64,000 nucleotides of DNA, from contig NZ_OEST01000006.1 of the NCBI RefSeq assembly GCF_900241005.1, positions 62,001-126,000 of the forward strand, in the 5' to 3' direction. The translations under genes were made by a program, and so were the position numbers. The stretch comes from Bacteroides cutis (GTDB taxonomy: Bacteria > Bacteroidota > Bacteroidia > Bacteroidales > Bacteroidaceae). The stretch's first letter is position 1. Each line of letters opens with the position of its first letter. The notes below the pieces were generated by a model, which was not told the origin of the DNA, did not search any database, and was given only the letters and a program-made list of their open reading frames with translations. Positions 47,104 through 55,976 of the stretch are shown piece by piece.

Positions 47104-48296
47104 CGTAATTTGTTTTTATGATAATGGGGGGCTACTTTATAATTGAAATAAAGCATGGAGAGGATGGTGAGGCAAGCTCCGAAAAAATATGCTTTGTCGA
47201 AAGTACTGATTTCTGCGATATATCCTCCAGTCAGCATACCGATACCGATACCCACATCCCATGAGGTGAGGTAGGTGGAAGTGGCTGTACCACGCTGATT
47301 GTTAGGGGCAAGATTGACAAATAGGGTATTGTAAGCCGGAAACATGATACCGAAACCGATACCTAACAATAAAGCAACAGTGAAAAAGGTGACATTACAT
47401 ATTCTGGTATCCCATTGTATGATATACACGCAAGCCGATAACAGGAAGAAACTGACAACAACGATGTATAGTCCAGTGGAAATGACTTGTGTTATTTTTC
47501 CCTTATCCACAATTTTCCCTGAGAAGATACGCGAGATTGCCATACCAACCGCCATAAAGGTAAAGAAGAAACCGGTAGTAGCATTGATGCCGATTTCTTT
47601 GGCGTACATAGCTACATAATTAGTCGTCATACCGTATGGGATAGAAAGCAACAATAGGCTGATGCCTGCAGGTATTCCTTTTAGCAGGATAAAACGGTCA
47701 AGTGATATTGGTTCCCGCTTTACAGGTGGTTTGTAGGGTGTCTTCACAAGCATGGCACAGAAAAAGCCCAATAGGCATGCCCCCACTGAATAGCAAAAAA
47801 TGGTGGTATAGCTCATTCCGGCATCGTGCAGAAAAAGCCCTGACATGGGACCTACCGCCATTGCTATATTATTGGATAGACCATAATAACCCAGTCCCTC
47901 ACCGCGTCGGGAGGAAGGCATGATATCAATGACTATCGTATTACCGCCTACCGTTACCATTCCGAACGATATTCCATGAATAATACGAAACAAGATAAAA
48001 AGGGTCAGTGAACCTGCGATGATGTATCCTGCGAACATACTCATAAAAATAAAGTAAGCGAGCAGGTAGAGTGGCTTACGGGCGAAACTGTCCAGTAGAT
48101 ATCCTGAGAACGGGCGGATGCATAAGGCAGCCACAGTATAGCAGGAAAGGATGATGCCAATGGTAGAATTTCCGGCTTCAAACACCTCTGATAGGTAGAA
48201 AGGTAATACCGGAATCAATAGCCAGAAACCGAAGTACAACAGAAAGTTTGCTGCCAGTATGAAGCAATAATCGGAAGTGACAAGCCTATCTTTCAT
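47100..48296 (-). CDS. MFS transporter, drug-exporter type
   Basis: 398 residues with 12 predicted helices. LLPVLPFYL-like opening (WLLIPVLPFYLSEVFEAGNS), the loop 2-3 motif SGYLLDSFARKPLY, and a repeat arrangement of the drug:H+ antiporter kind. Substrate unknown. First of two genes in an operon with nth (4-nt overlap). Confidence 0.85.
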   Translation of the reverse strand: MKDRLVTSDYCFILAANFLLYFGFWLLIPVLPFYLSEVFEAGNSTIGIILSCYTVAALCIRPFSGYLLDSFARKPLYLLAYFIFMSMFAGYIIAGSLTLFILFRIIHGISFGMVTVGGNTIVIDIMPSSRRGEGLGYYGLSNNIAMAVGPMSGLFLHDAGMSYTTIFCYSVGACLLGFFCAMLVKTPYKPPVKREPISLDRFILLKGIPAGISLLLLSIPYGMTTNYVAMYAKEIGINATTGFFFTFMAVGMAISRIFSGKIVDKGKITQVISTGLYIVVVSFFLLSACVYIIQWDTRICNVTFFTVALLLGIGFGIMFPAYNTLFVNLAPNNQRGTATSTYLTSWDVGIGIGMLTGGYIAEISTFDKAYFFGACLTILSMLYFNYKVAPHYHKNKLR

Positions 48297-48332
48297 GATG
48301 CTGGATTTTGATGTAGGGAATAATTAAGAAAA

Positions 48333-48390
48333 AAGAGGTGTGTTAGAACGAAATGATAAAATCCACTTCATTATGACACACCTTCTCTTT
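48333..48390 (-). terminator. Terminator after pheS
   Basis: Arms AGGTGTGT (48336-48343) and ACACACCT (48376-48383) with a 32-nt loop; on the minus strand followed by CTTTTTTC. The matching A/T tracts on the outer sides make a usable terminator. Confidence 0.65.
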
Positions 48391-48393
48391 TTA

Positions 48394-49428
48394 TTAATAG
48401 GCGGCTTCGAATTCTTTCAAGAAACGCGTATCGTTTTCTGAAAAGAGTCTTAAGTCGTTGACACGATATTTCAGGTTCGTAATACGTTCAATACCCATAC
48501 CGAGAGCATATCCACTGTATATTTTGCTGTCAATGCCGTTCAACTCCAATACATTCGGATCTACCATTCCACAACCTAGGATTTCTACCCATCCTGTACC
48601 TTTACAGAAAGGACATCCTTTCCCACCACAGATATTACAGCTGATGTCCATTTCGGCACTCGGCTCTGTGAAAGGGAAATAAGAAGGGCGGAGGCGTATC
48701 TTGGTATCGTTACCAAACATCTCGCGGGCAAAGAGCAACAGTGCTTGCTTTAAATCGGTAAACGATACGTTACGGTCTATGTATAAGGCTTCCACCTGAT
48801 GAAAAAATGCATGTGCACGATAGCTGATAGCTTCGTTACGGTAAACACGTCCGGGGCACAATACACGGATAGGTGGCTGTGAGGTTTCCATGACACGACT
48901 TTGTACACTTGAGGTATGTGTACGCAGAATGATATTGTGTGATACGTTTTCTGCATTATTTTCAATGAAGAAAGTATCCTGCATGTCACGTGCCGGATGA
49001 TCTTCGGCAAAGTTCATGGAAGAGAATACATGCCAATCATCTTCTATTTCCGGACCGTCAGCGATGCTAAAACCCATACGGGCAAATATGTCGATAATTT
49101 CGTTCTTTACGATGGTGAGCGGATGGCGTGTACCCATTTTAATGGGATAAGCCGAACGAGTCAGATCAAGGTCATCACAACTGTTGTCCTGGTTGTCAAA
49201 CTGCTCTTTCAGAGCAGCTATTTTTTCTTGTGCCTTGTTTTTGAGTTCGTTTAGACGCATGCCTACTTCCTTCTTTTGGTCGGCTGCTACATTACGGAAG
49301 TCTGCCATCAAGTCATTAATGGCTCCCTTTTTACTAAGGTATTTAATGCGGAGTGCTTCCAGTTCCTCTACATTAGCGGCTTTCAGTGTTTCTACTTCTT
49401 GCAGAAGCTGATTGATTTTAGCTATCAT
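48394..49428 (-). CDS. pheS: Phenylalanyl-tRNA synthetase alpha subunit
   Basis: 344 residues. N-terminal coiled coil (about 1-90) that contacts tRNA-Phe, then a class II catalytic core with motif 2 near RVYRNEAISYRAHAFFHQVE and motif 3 GYALGMGIERITNLKY. The CNICGGKGCPFCKGTGW segment and EILGCGMVDPNVL are standard for bacterial PheS. The beta subunit gene is not adjacent, as is common in Bacteroides. Confidence 0.97.
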   Translation of the reverse strand: MIAKINQLLQEVETLKAANVEELEALRIKYLSKKGAINDLMADFRNVAADQKKEVGMRLNELKNKAQEKIAALKEQFDNQDNSCDDLDLTRSAYPIKMGTRHPLTIVKNEIIDIFARMGFSIADGPEIEDDWHVFSSMNFAEDHPARDMQDTFFIENNAENVSHNIILRTHTSSVQSRVMETSQPPIRVLCPGRVYRNEAISYRAHAFFHQVEALYIDRNVSFTDLKQALLLFAREMFGNDTKIRLRPSYFPFTEPSAEMDISCNICGGKGCPFCKGTGWVEILGCGMVDPNVLELNGIDSKIYSGYALGMGIERITNLKYRVNDLRLFSENDTRFLKEFEAAY

Positions 49429-49467
49429 ATCTTTCCTTTATTTATTTTCTAAGTGCATAAAACGGTG

Positions 49468-49475
49468 CAAAGATA
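49468..49475 (-). promoter_or_regulatory. -7 box of pheS
   Basis: CAAAGATA on the plus strand is TATCTTTG on the minus strand, 40 bp before the ATG. Confidence 0.6.
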
Positions 49476-49747
49476 CAATTTTATCATTGTTCTGTGGTTA
49501 GTCGTTTCATATTATTTTCCCAATTTGTATAGAAAATACCATACAGGTGAATTTAAAATGGATTTCAGATCAAGGTGTTATTTAAAAACATAGCGATTTA
49601 GTAGTTACTCTGTAAAAATACGATCTATGGAAAGTATGTGTAGAGTTCTAATATCGCTTAACTTCTTAATAATACATAAGTATTCTTTTTGTTCATGGAA
49701 AAATCATAAATATACATTGCTTTGTAACTTTTAAAACATACTTTTAT

Positions 49748-49755
49748 TATCTTTG
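49748..49755 (+). promoter_or_regulatory. -7 box of the metalloprotease-SusCD operon
   Basis: Perfect TATCTTTG. A TTTG at 49721-49724 with a 23-bp spacer is a weak -33 candidate. Confidence 0.6.
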
Positions 49756-49788
49756 CGCCCCATTATTATTCTATAGGAGGTAGAATAA

Positions 49789-49965
49789 ATGTCTGTTTAT
49801 GCTTTGTTGATAAAGCGATTAAAAAGAGAATTGCTGACAGACAGGAGTTTATATTATAAAGATAGATATTGTATTGATGAGATTGAAAACATTCCTGCCT
49901 ATTATGGCTGCTACAGGTGTCCTGATGTGTGGACCCGCTGTATTTTTACGTGCCGGACAAACTGA
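49789..49965 (+). CDS. Possible 58-residue leader peptide with strong SD site
   Basis: ATG at 49789 preceded by AGGAGG (49775-49780) at an ideal distance, which is rare in Bacteroides. The frame starts MSVYALLIKRLKRELLTDRS and ends at 49965, overlapping the first 89 nt of the metalloprotease gene in another frame. The overlapping C-terminal part is probably a shadow; only the start signal is notable. Confidence 0.25.
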   Translation: MSVYALLIKRLKRELLTDRSLYYKDRYCIDEIENIPAYYGCYRCPDVWTRCIFTCRTN

Positions 49966-52519
49966 TTTTGCATCTCCCGAGACAACGGGATGGTTCCGGA
50001 AGAAAAAGAAAAATGATACAAAAGACAGTATTCCATCTAAAAGTGCTTATGAAAAGTTGACGGGTGACGGGGCTGTTGTTCGCAAGGGTATGTTTAATGT
50101 TTACCAAAAGAAAAATGATTATTATTTCGAAGTGCCTGCAAATTTGTTAGGGCGCGATATGTTGGTGGTAAACAAGTTGCAACGTGTGCCTTCCGAACTG
50201 AATGAAGCGGGTGTCAATCGTGGCACGAATTATGAAAACCAGATGGTACGTTTCGAATTGGATAAGGCCGCCAATAAATTATTGGTACGCCAAAGCCGTC
50301 CTTTGCCTTTGGCTCCTGATGAAGATGCTATACGTCAATCGGTACTAGACAATTATATTTCTCCGTTGATAGCAGGTTTCAAAATAGAAGCGTTCAATAG
50401 TGATTCTACCAAAATGGTAGTGAAGGTGAATGATATCTATGATGGTACGGAAACCAGTATCAACAATGTATTTACCAATATAAACTTGGGCACTTCTGCC
50501 ATAAAGAACCTGTCGCGTATACTTTCTATTAAGTCTTTTGAAAATAATGTGGTGGCAACGTCCGAACTGACTACAAAGGTGACTGAGGGAACCACAACAG
50601 TGTTTGTCACGGTCGAGGTGAGTTCTTCCTTGTTATTACTCCCCGAAAAACCGATGATGGGGCGTCTGGACAGTCCGCGCGTAGGTTATTTTACCAACCC
50701 GCTGTTGAACTATAGCGACGGACAGCAACGTGTGGATAAGAAACCGTTTATTACCCGTTGGCGTATGGAGCCGAAGCCGGAAGACAGTGAACGCTATCTT
50801 CGTGGTGAATTGGTGGAACCCGCCAAACCGATTGTATTCTATATAGAAAATTCCACTCCCCGTCGTTGGCGGAAATACATTAAGCAAGGTATTGAGGATT
50901 GGCAGGTTGCTTTTGAGCGTGCCGGATTTAAGAATGCCATTATAGCCAAAGAACTGACGGACAGCATGAACGTGGATAAAGATGACGTAAATTATTCCGT
51001 CTTGACATACGCCGCTTCTACCAAAGCCAATGCAATGGGGCCGTCTATTCTAGATCCGCGTTCGGGAGAAATATTGGAGGCGGATATTATGTGGTGGCAC
51101 AATGTCCTGAGTATGCTTCAGGAGTGGATTACGGTACAAACGGGAACTGTACGCTCCGGAGCTCAAGGGGTGAAATTATCGGACGAACTGATGGGGGATG
51201 CCATGCGTTTTGTGGCCTGCCATGAGGTGGGGCATTCGCTGGGATTGCGCCATAACATGATAGCCTCTTGGGCTTTCCCGACAGATTCGTTACGTTCCAA
51301 AACATTTACGGATCGTATGAACAGTACCTCATCTTCTATAATGGACTACGCTCGTTTTAATTATGTGGCACAACCGGAGGATGGCATTACGGCACTTTCC
51401 CCACATATCGGACCCTACGATATGTTTGCCATAGAATATGGTTATCGTTGGTATGGAAAAGAGACTCCGGAAGCGGAAAAGGAATTGCTTGCCGATTTTT
51501 TGGGGCGCCATACGGATCGTCTGTACAAATACAGCGAAGCGCAGGATGTTCGTGATGCGGTTGACCCTCGTGCGCAGATTGAAGATTTGGGGGATGATGC
51601 CATTCTCTCGTCTCTGTTGGGTATCGAAAATTTAAAACGTATTGTGCCTCAGATTATTCAATGGACTACTACCGGAGAAAAAGGACAGACCTACGAGGAA
51701 GCATCTCGCTTGTATTATGCGGTAATCAATCAGTGGAACAATTACCTCTATCATGTGCTTGCCAATATCGGTGGTATCTATTTGGAGAATACCACGGTGG
51801 GCGATGGACAGAAAACCTATACTTTTGTGGAGAGAGAAAGGCAGCAGGCGGCTTTAAAGTTCTTGCTGGATCAGGTGCTGACGTATCCGAAGTGGTTGTT
51901 TGATACAGAAGTGGGGGAGTACACTTATTTATTGCGTAATACTCCGCTGGGAGTGGTAGAGAATGCCCCTACTCAGGTATTGAAGAATGCACAGTCATAT
52001 ATCCTTTGGGATTTGTTAGCTAATAATCGTCTGATACGTATGTTAGAAAACGAATCGGTCAATGGCAAGAAAGCTTTTACGGTAGTGGAGTTAATGGATG
52101 GTTTGCATCGTGGTATCTTTGCCACCACGGAGCGAGGAACAGTGCCGGATGTTATGACACGTGCCTTGCAAAAGAATTTTGTGGATGCTCTGATTACGGC
52201 CGCTTCCGAGAGCGAAGGGGTAAAAATAAACAAGAAGTTGATGGAGGGGCATTTCTTGTTGGATAATCGTCTCCCTCTTTGTAGTTGCGATGAACATGCG
52301 CGCCGCGCATTGAATTCCGACCGCATGGGTGCTCCCCGTGAACTTAACTTTTACGGTTCGCAGATAAACCGGGTATCGGATGCGATATCTGTGAAACGTG
52401 GTGAGTTGCTGCGTATCAAGGATTTGCTGCAAAGCCGCTTGGGAATATCGGATATAGCGACGAAATATCATTATAAGGACTTAGTTTTGCGCATAAATAC
52501 GGCGCTGGGAATTAAATGA
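49877..52519 (+). CDS. Zinc-dependent metalloprotease (metzincin, DUF4953/DUF5117 type)
   Basis: 880 residues from the ATG at 49877. Signal peptide (MRLKTFLPIMAATGVLMCGP), a DUF5118/DUF5117-like N-terminal half (RKGMFNVYQKKNDYYFEVPA, NYENQMVRFELD), then a metzincin catalytic domain with HEVGHSLGLRH: zinc ligands His449, His453 and His459, catalytic Glu450. A Met-turn may be SSSIMDYARF. C-terminal DUF4953-type extension. Secreted or surface protease. Same strand as the following SusC/SusD pair (145 bp), suggesting a protein- or peptide-use locus; substrate unknown. Confidence 0.9.
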   Translation: MRLKTFLPIMAATGVLMCGPAVFLRAGQTDFASPETTGWFRKKKKNDTKDSIPSKSAYEKLTGDGAVVRKGMFNVYQKKNDYYFEVPANLLGRDMLVVNKLQRVPSELNEAGVNRGTNYENQMVRFELDKAANKLLVRQSRPLPLAPDEDAIRQSVLDNYISPLIAGFKIEAFNSDSTKMVVKVNDIYDGTETSINNVFTNINLGTSAIKNLSRILSIKSFENNVVATSELTTKVTEGTTTVFVTVEVSSSLLLLPEKPMMGRLDSPRVGYFTNPLLNYSDGQQRVDKKPFITRWRMEPKPEDSERYLRGELVEPAKPIVFYIENSTPRRWRKYIKQGIEDWQVAFERAGFKNAIIAKELTDSMNVDKDDVNYSVLTYAASTKANAMGPSILDPRSGEILEADIMWWHNVLSMLQEWITVQTGTVRSGAQGVKLSDELMGDAMRFVACHEVGHSLGLRHNMIASWAFPTDSLRSKTFTDRMNSTSSSIMDYARFNYVAQPEDGITALSPHIGPYDMFAIEYGYRWYGKETPEAEKELLADFLGRHTDRLYKYSEAQDVRDAVDPRAQIEDLGDDAILSSLLGIENLKRIVPQIIQWTTTGEKGQTYEEASRLYYAVINQWNNYLYHVLANIGGIYLENTTVGDGQKTYTFVERERQQAALKFLLDQVLTYPKWLFDTEVGEYTYLLRNTPLGVVENAPTQVLKNAQSYILWDLLANNRLIRMLENESVNGKKAFTVVELMDGLHRGIFATTERGTVPDVMTRALQKNFVDALITAASESEGVKINKKLMEGHFLLDNRLPLCSCDEHARRALNSDRMGAPRELNFYGSQINRVSDAISVKRGELLRIKDLLQSRLGISDIATKYHYKDLVLRINTALGIK

Positions 52520-52520
52520 T

Positions 52521-52613
52521 AATTTAGGGGCGTAGCATAAAATCCGTATCATCCGCGCCTAAAAACACTGTCATCCGAGAGGAGACCTTGTCAGAGCGTT
52601 ACGCCCCTAAATT
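52521..52613. repeat. Long-loop inverted repeat between metalloprotease and SusC
   Basis: 14-bp perfect arms AATTTAGGGGCGTA (52521-52534) and TACGCCCCTAAATT (52600-52613) with a 65-nt loop. No T run typical of a terminator is seen beyond AAATTT. May form an RNA structure between the two genes or be a small repeat element. Confidence 0.7.
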
Positions 52614-52664
52614 TCCATTTATATAATCAATTTCAATAGAGTATTAATTTTTTTATTGTAACAC

Positions 52665-55600
52665 ATGGAAAAACGTTTATTAATCGTTTTACTATGCCTT
52701 GTGGGAGTTTTGTCTTCTGTTTTTGCTACAGACAGGCAGGTACAAGGTGTGGTAATATCTTCAGAAGATAACCTTCCACTCATTGGTGCTTCTGTCTATA
52801 TAGTGGCAGAAGACTTGAAGAAAACAGGAAGTGCTCAGGCTGCAATTGGGGTTATTACCGACATAGATGGTAAATTTTCTATTTCAGTTCCTTCCGGAAT
52901 TACCCGTTTGTTTTGCAGTTATTTGGGCTATGATGTTCAGGAAGTGAAACTTGTTCCAAATAAAGATCGGTACGAAATCACCCTCCATGTCTCTGCTCAT
53001 ATGCTGGATGCAGTAGTGGTGACGGGTTATCAAACCGTGGAACGTCGTAAATTGACAGCGGCTGTTTCAAAACTTGATATCTCGGATGAGACTATCGGTG
53101 CGGTGAAAAGTATCGATCAGGCACTTGCCGGACAAGTTGCCGGACTTGCTGTTACTCCGACTTCCGGTGCTCCGGGTGCTCCGGCAAAGATACGCATTCG
53201 TGGTACTGCCTCTTTGCATGGAACACAAGATCCTCTATGGGTATTGGATGGTATTCCCCTTGAAGGAACGGATATTCCCCAACAAGAGGAATTAAGCGAT
53301 ATAACTAATATGCGGCAATCTTCTATCGCTGGATTAAATCCCGCCGATATTGAGAATATAACCATCTTGAAAGATGCCGCTGCTACCGCTATTTACGGTG
53401 CACGTGCTGCCAATGGCGTTATTGTGATTACTACGAAAAAGGGTAAGGTAGGTAAACCGGTCGTTAATTTCTCTTCCAGATTTACCTATACACCTACATT
53501 GAGTTTGGATAGGCTGAATTTAATGAATGCATCGGAAAAAGTGGGATTGGAATTGGATATGATTCGCAATAACTACTCACCCGAGAACAAAAAGGGAGGT
53601 GTATATAATATCCTTTCTAAATACAATGAAGTGTCTGCTTTCCAATCTGGCGGATGGGATGCGTTGAGTGTAGATGCACAGGCGGATATCAATCGTTTGA
53701 AGGGTATTAATACGAACTGGAGTGATATTCTTTTCCGGGATGCTTTTAACCAGGAATACAATTTGAGCCTTTCCGGAGGTACAGAAAAAGTGACGTACTA
53801 TACTTCTTTGGGATATTATAAAGAAAATGGAAATATGGAAGGTGTCAGTATGGATCGTTTCAATGTTGTGGGTAAAACATCCTATAAGGTGAACCGTATG
53901 CTGAAACTGGGAGTTTCTCTGTTTGCCAACCGTCGAAAGAATACCGATTATCCAACAGATAAGTTTGGTATGTCTAATCCGGTTTACTACTCACGTAAGG
54001 CCAACCCTTATTTCGAACTTTACGATAAGGATGGAAATTATAACTATGACTATGATATCCAGAATAATACGGATACCGATTTGAAATTCAATATATTTGA
54101 AGAGCGGCGAAATACATCTCTTGAGAGCGTTGTGAACTCTTTCTCTTCCATATTCGATGCTGAGTTGCGTTTTAATGATAAGCTGAAGATAACATCCCAG
54201 TTCGGTTATCAGCTGGACAAGGCTTCCAAAGAGGAAATTGCAGACTGGGACAGTTACGCTATGCGTTCTCTTTATAAAAAGAGTAATTATGATCAAAACG
54301 GTGAAACAAAGTATTTCCTGCCTCAGGGTGGAGTACAGAAAAAGTACGAGAACAGCAACTCCCAGATTACCTGGAAAACTATGGGAGAGTATCGTGACAG
54401 CTTTAATGATATTCATGAGCTGGAAGTGATGGTGGGTACCGAGTTGCGTAAAACCTGGTATGAAACTTTGTTCTCTGCTGGATATGGTTTCGACCGTAGA
54501 ACGCTGACTACGAAACCGGTGGTATTTCCTGATGAGAGTTATGCCAGTTCTTTTCCGCTCCATGAGACTACTTATAAGGAAAATGCCTACGTATCATTCT
54601 ACTCTACGGCATCTTATTCATTGCTGAATCGTTATACTGTTGGTGGAAGTATCCGTTTCGATGGTTCCGATCTCTTCGGGGTAGATAAAAAATATCGCTA
54701 TCTGCCTTTATATTCGGTCAGCGCTTTGTGGCGCCTGTCTCAAGAACCGTTCATGCAAGAAGCAAAGTGGATTGATAACCTGGTGTTCCGTGCTTCATAC
54801 GGTTTACAGGGAAATATCGACAAGAACACTTCGCCTTTTTTATTGGGTAAATATAGGGTAGAAAGTATCTTGCCCGGTATCTCGGAAGATATGATTGATA
54901 TCAATTCTGCTCCTAATAAAAAATTGCGTTGGGAAAAGACTCAGTCCGTGAATGTCGGTTTTGACTTCTCAGTATTAAATCAGGCCATCAACCTGGGGGT
55001 AGATTATTACTATCGCAGAGGTACCGATTTGATTGCTTTACGTATGCTTCCCCTTGAAACCGGTTTTACTTCCATGAACGTGAACTGGGCGAGTATGGAA
55101 AACAAGGGTGTGGAGGTGAGCTTGTCTACAAGGAATATAACCACCAAGAATTTTTCGTGGTATACTATCTTCAATTTTGCTTATAACGGTAATAGAGTAT
55201 TGCACGAAAATATCCCTGAACAACAAACCACTCCGGGACGTGAAGGATACCCTGTGGGTGCTATCTTTGCGCTGAAAACGGCCGGGGTAGACAAAGAGAC
55301 TGGAAATATGATGTTCTATAATCCGAAAGGCGAAAAGGTTACGTTGAAAGAACTTTATCGTCTGGTAGACGAGTGGGGAATAGGAATTGCTTCATCGGAT
55401 GTCACTCCTGCTGAAGAGCGGACTTTCTATTCCTATATCGGTAGCTCGGATGCACCTTATACGGGCGGGTTCATCAATACCTTTACCTATAAGAACTGGG
55501 AACTGAGTGCTAACTTCTCTCTCACTATGGGCGGATATGTACGTACTCAACCTACGTATGACATTATCCAACCGGACTATGGTAAGAACTACAACCGGGA

Positions 55601-55958
55601 TGTGCTGAGTCGTTGGACTCCCCAAAACCGGGATGCTGCATTTCCAGCATTTATGACGAGTGCTTCCAATCCTGAAGAATACTACTGGTATGATGCCAAG
55701 CCCATCTGGAGAGATTTGGATATCTGGGTGAAGAAACTCAATTATGTACGTTTGCAAAATCTTCGTTTGGGTTATCGTGTTCCTGAAAGTCTGACGAAAC
55801 GCTTGGGTATGAATTCTGCTACGGTATCGGTTGAGGGACGTAACCTGTTTGTATTCGGGTCGGGGTATAATAATTATATGGATCCGGAATCCATGTACAA
55901 TCCTTTTGCCACTCCGGTACCTAAGTCTGTTACTTTTAGTTTGAATTTGAATTTTTAA
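52665..55958 (+). CDS. SusC/RagA-family TonB-dependent transporter (second system)
   Basis: 1097 residues. Signal peptide ending FATD, carboxypeptidase-like domain (GVVISSEDNLPLIGASVYIV) carrying a small insertion, plug with LDAVVVTGYQTVERRKLTAA and DPLWVLDGIPLEGTD, and a beta-barrel ending SVTFSLNLNF. Longer than the starch-locus SusC and not closely similar. Partner of the SusD-like protein 18 bp downstream; paired with the upstream metalloprotease it may import peptides or glycopeptides. Confidence 0.93.
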   Translation: MEKRLLIVLLCLVGVLSSVFATDRQVQGVVISSEDNLPLIGASVYIVAEDLKKTGSAQAAIGVITDIDGKFSISVPSGITRLFCSYLGYDVQEVKLVPNKDRYEITLHVSAHMLDAVVVTGYQTVERRKLTAAVSKLDISDETIGAVKSIDQALAGQVAGLAVTPTSGAPGAPAKIRIRGTASLHGTQDPLWVLDGIPLEGTDIPQQEELSDITNMRQSSIAGLNPADIENITILKDAAATAIYGARAANGVIVITTKKGKVGKPVVNFSSRFTYTPTLSLDRLNLMNASEKVGLELDMIRNNYSPENKKGGVYNILSKYNEVSAFQSGGWDALSVDAQADINRLKGINTNWSDILFRDAFNQEYNLSLSGGTEKVTYYTSLGYYKENGNMEGVSMDRFNVVGKTSYKVNRMLKLGVSLFANRRKNTDYPTDKFGMSNPVYYSRKANPYFELYDKDGNYNYDYDIQNNTDTDLKFNIFEERRNTSLESVVNSFSSIFDAELRFNDKLKITSQFGYQLDKASKEEIADWDSYAMRSLYKKSNYDQNGETKYFLPQGGVQKKYENSNSQITWKTMGEYRDSFNDIHELEVMVGTELRKTWYETLFSAGYGFDRRTLTTKPVVFPDESYASSFPLHETTYKENAYVSFYSTASYSLLNRYTVGGSIRFDGSDLFGVDKKYRYLPLYSVSALWRLSQEPFMQEAKWIDNLVFRASYGLQGNIDKNTSPFLLGKYRVESILPGISEDMIDINSAPNKKLRWEKTQSVNVGFDFSVLNQAINLGVDYYYRRGTDLIALRMLPLETGFTSMNVNWASMENKGVEVSLSTRNITTKNFSWYTIFNFAYNGNRVLHENIPEQQTTPGREGYPVGAIFALKTAGVDKETGNMMFYNPKGEKVTLKELYRLVDEWGIGIASSDVTPAEERTFYSYIGSSDAPYTGGFINTFTYKNWELSANFSLTMGGYVRTQPTYDIIQPDYGKNYNRDVLSRWTPQNRDAAFPAFMTSASNPEEYYWYDAKPIWRDLDIWVKKLNYVRLQNLRLGYRVPESLTKRLGMNSATVSVEGRNLFVFGSGYNNYMDPESMYNPFATPVPKSVTFSLNLNF

Positions 55959-55976
55959 TTCTAAAACCGAAGGACA

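Larger units (their letters stand above)
49429..49876. other. Divergent intergenic region pheS / metalloprotease
   Basis: 448 bp, AT-rich. Holds the pheS -7 box, the metalloprotease promoter and the start of a small frame with a strong Shine-Dalgarno site. No RNA gene recognised. Confidence 0.6.
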
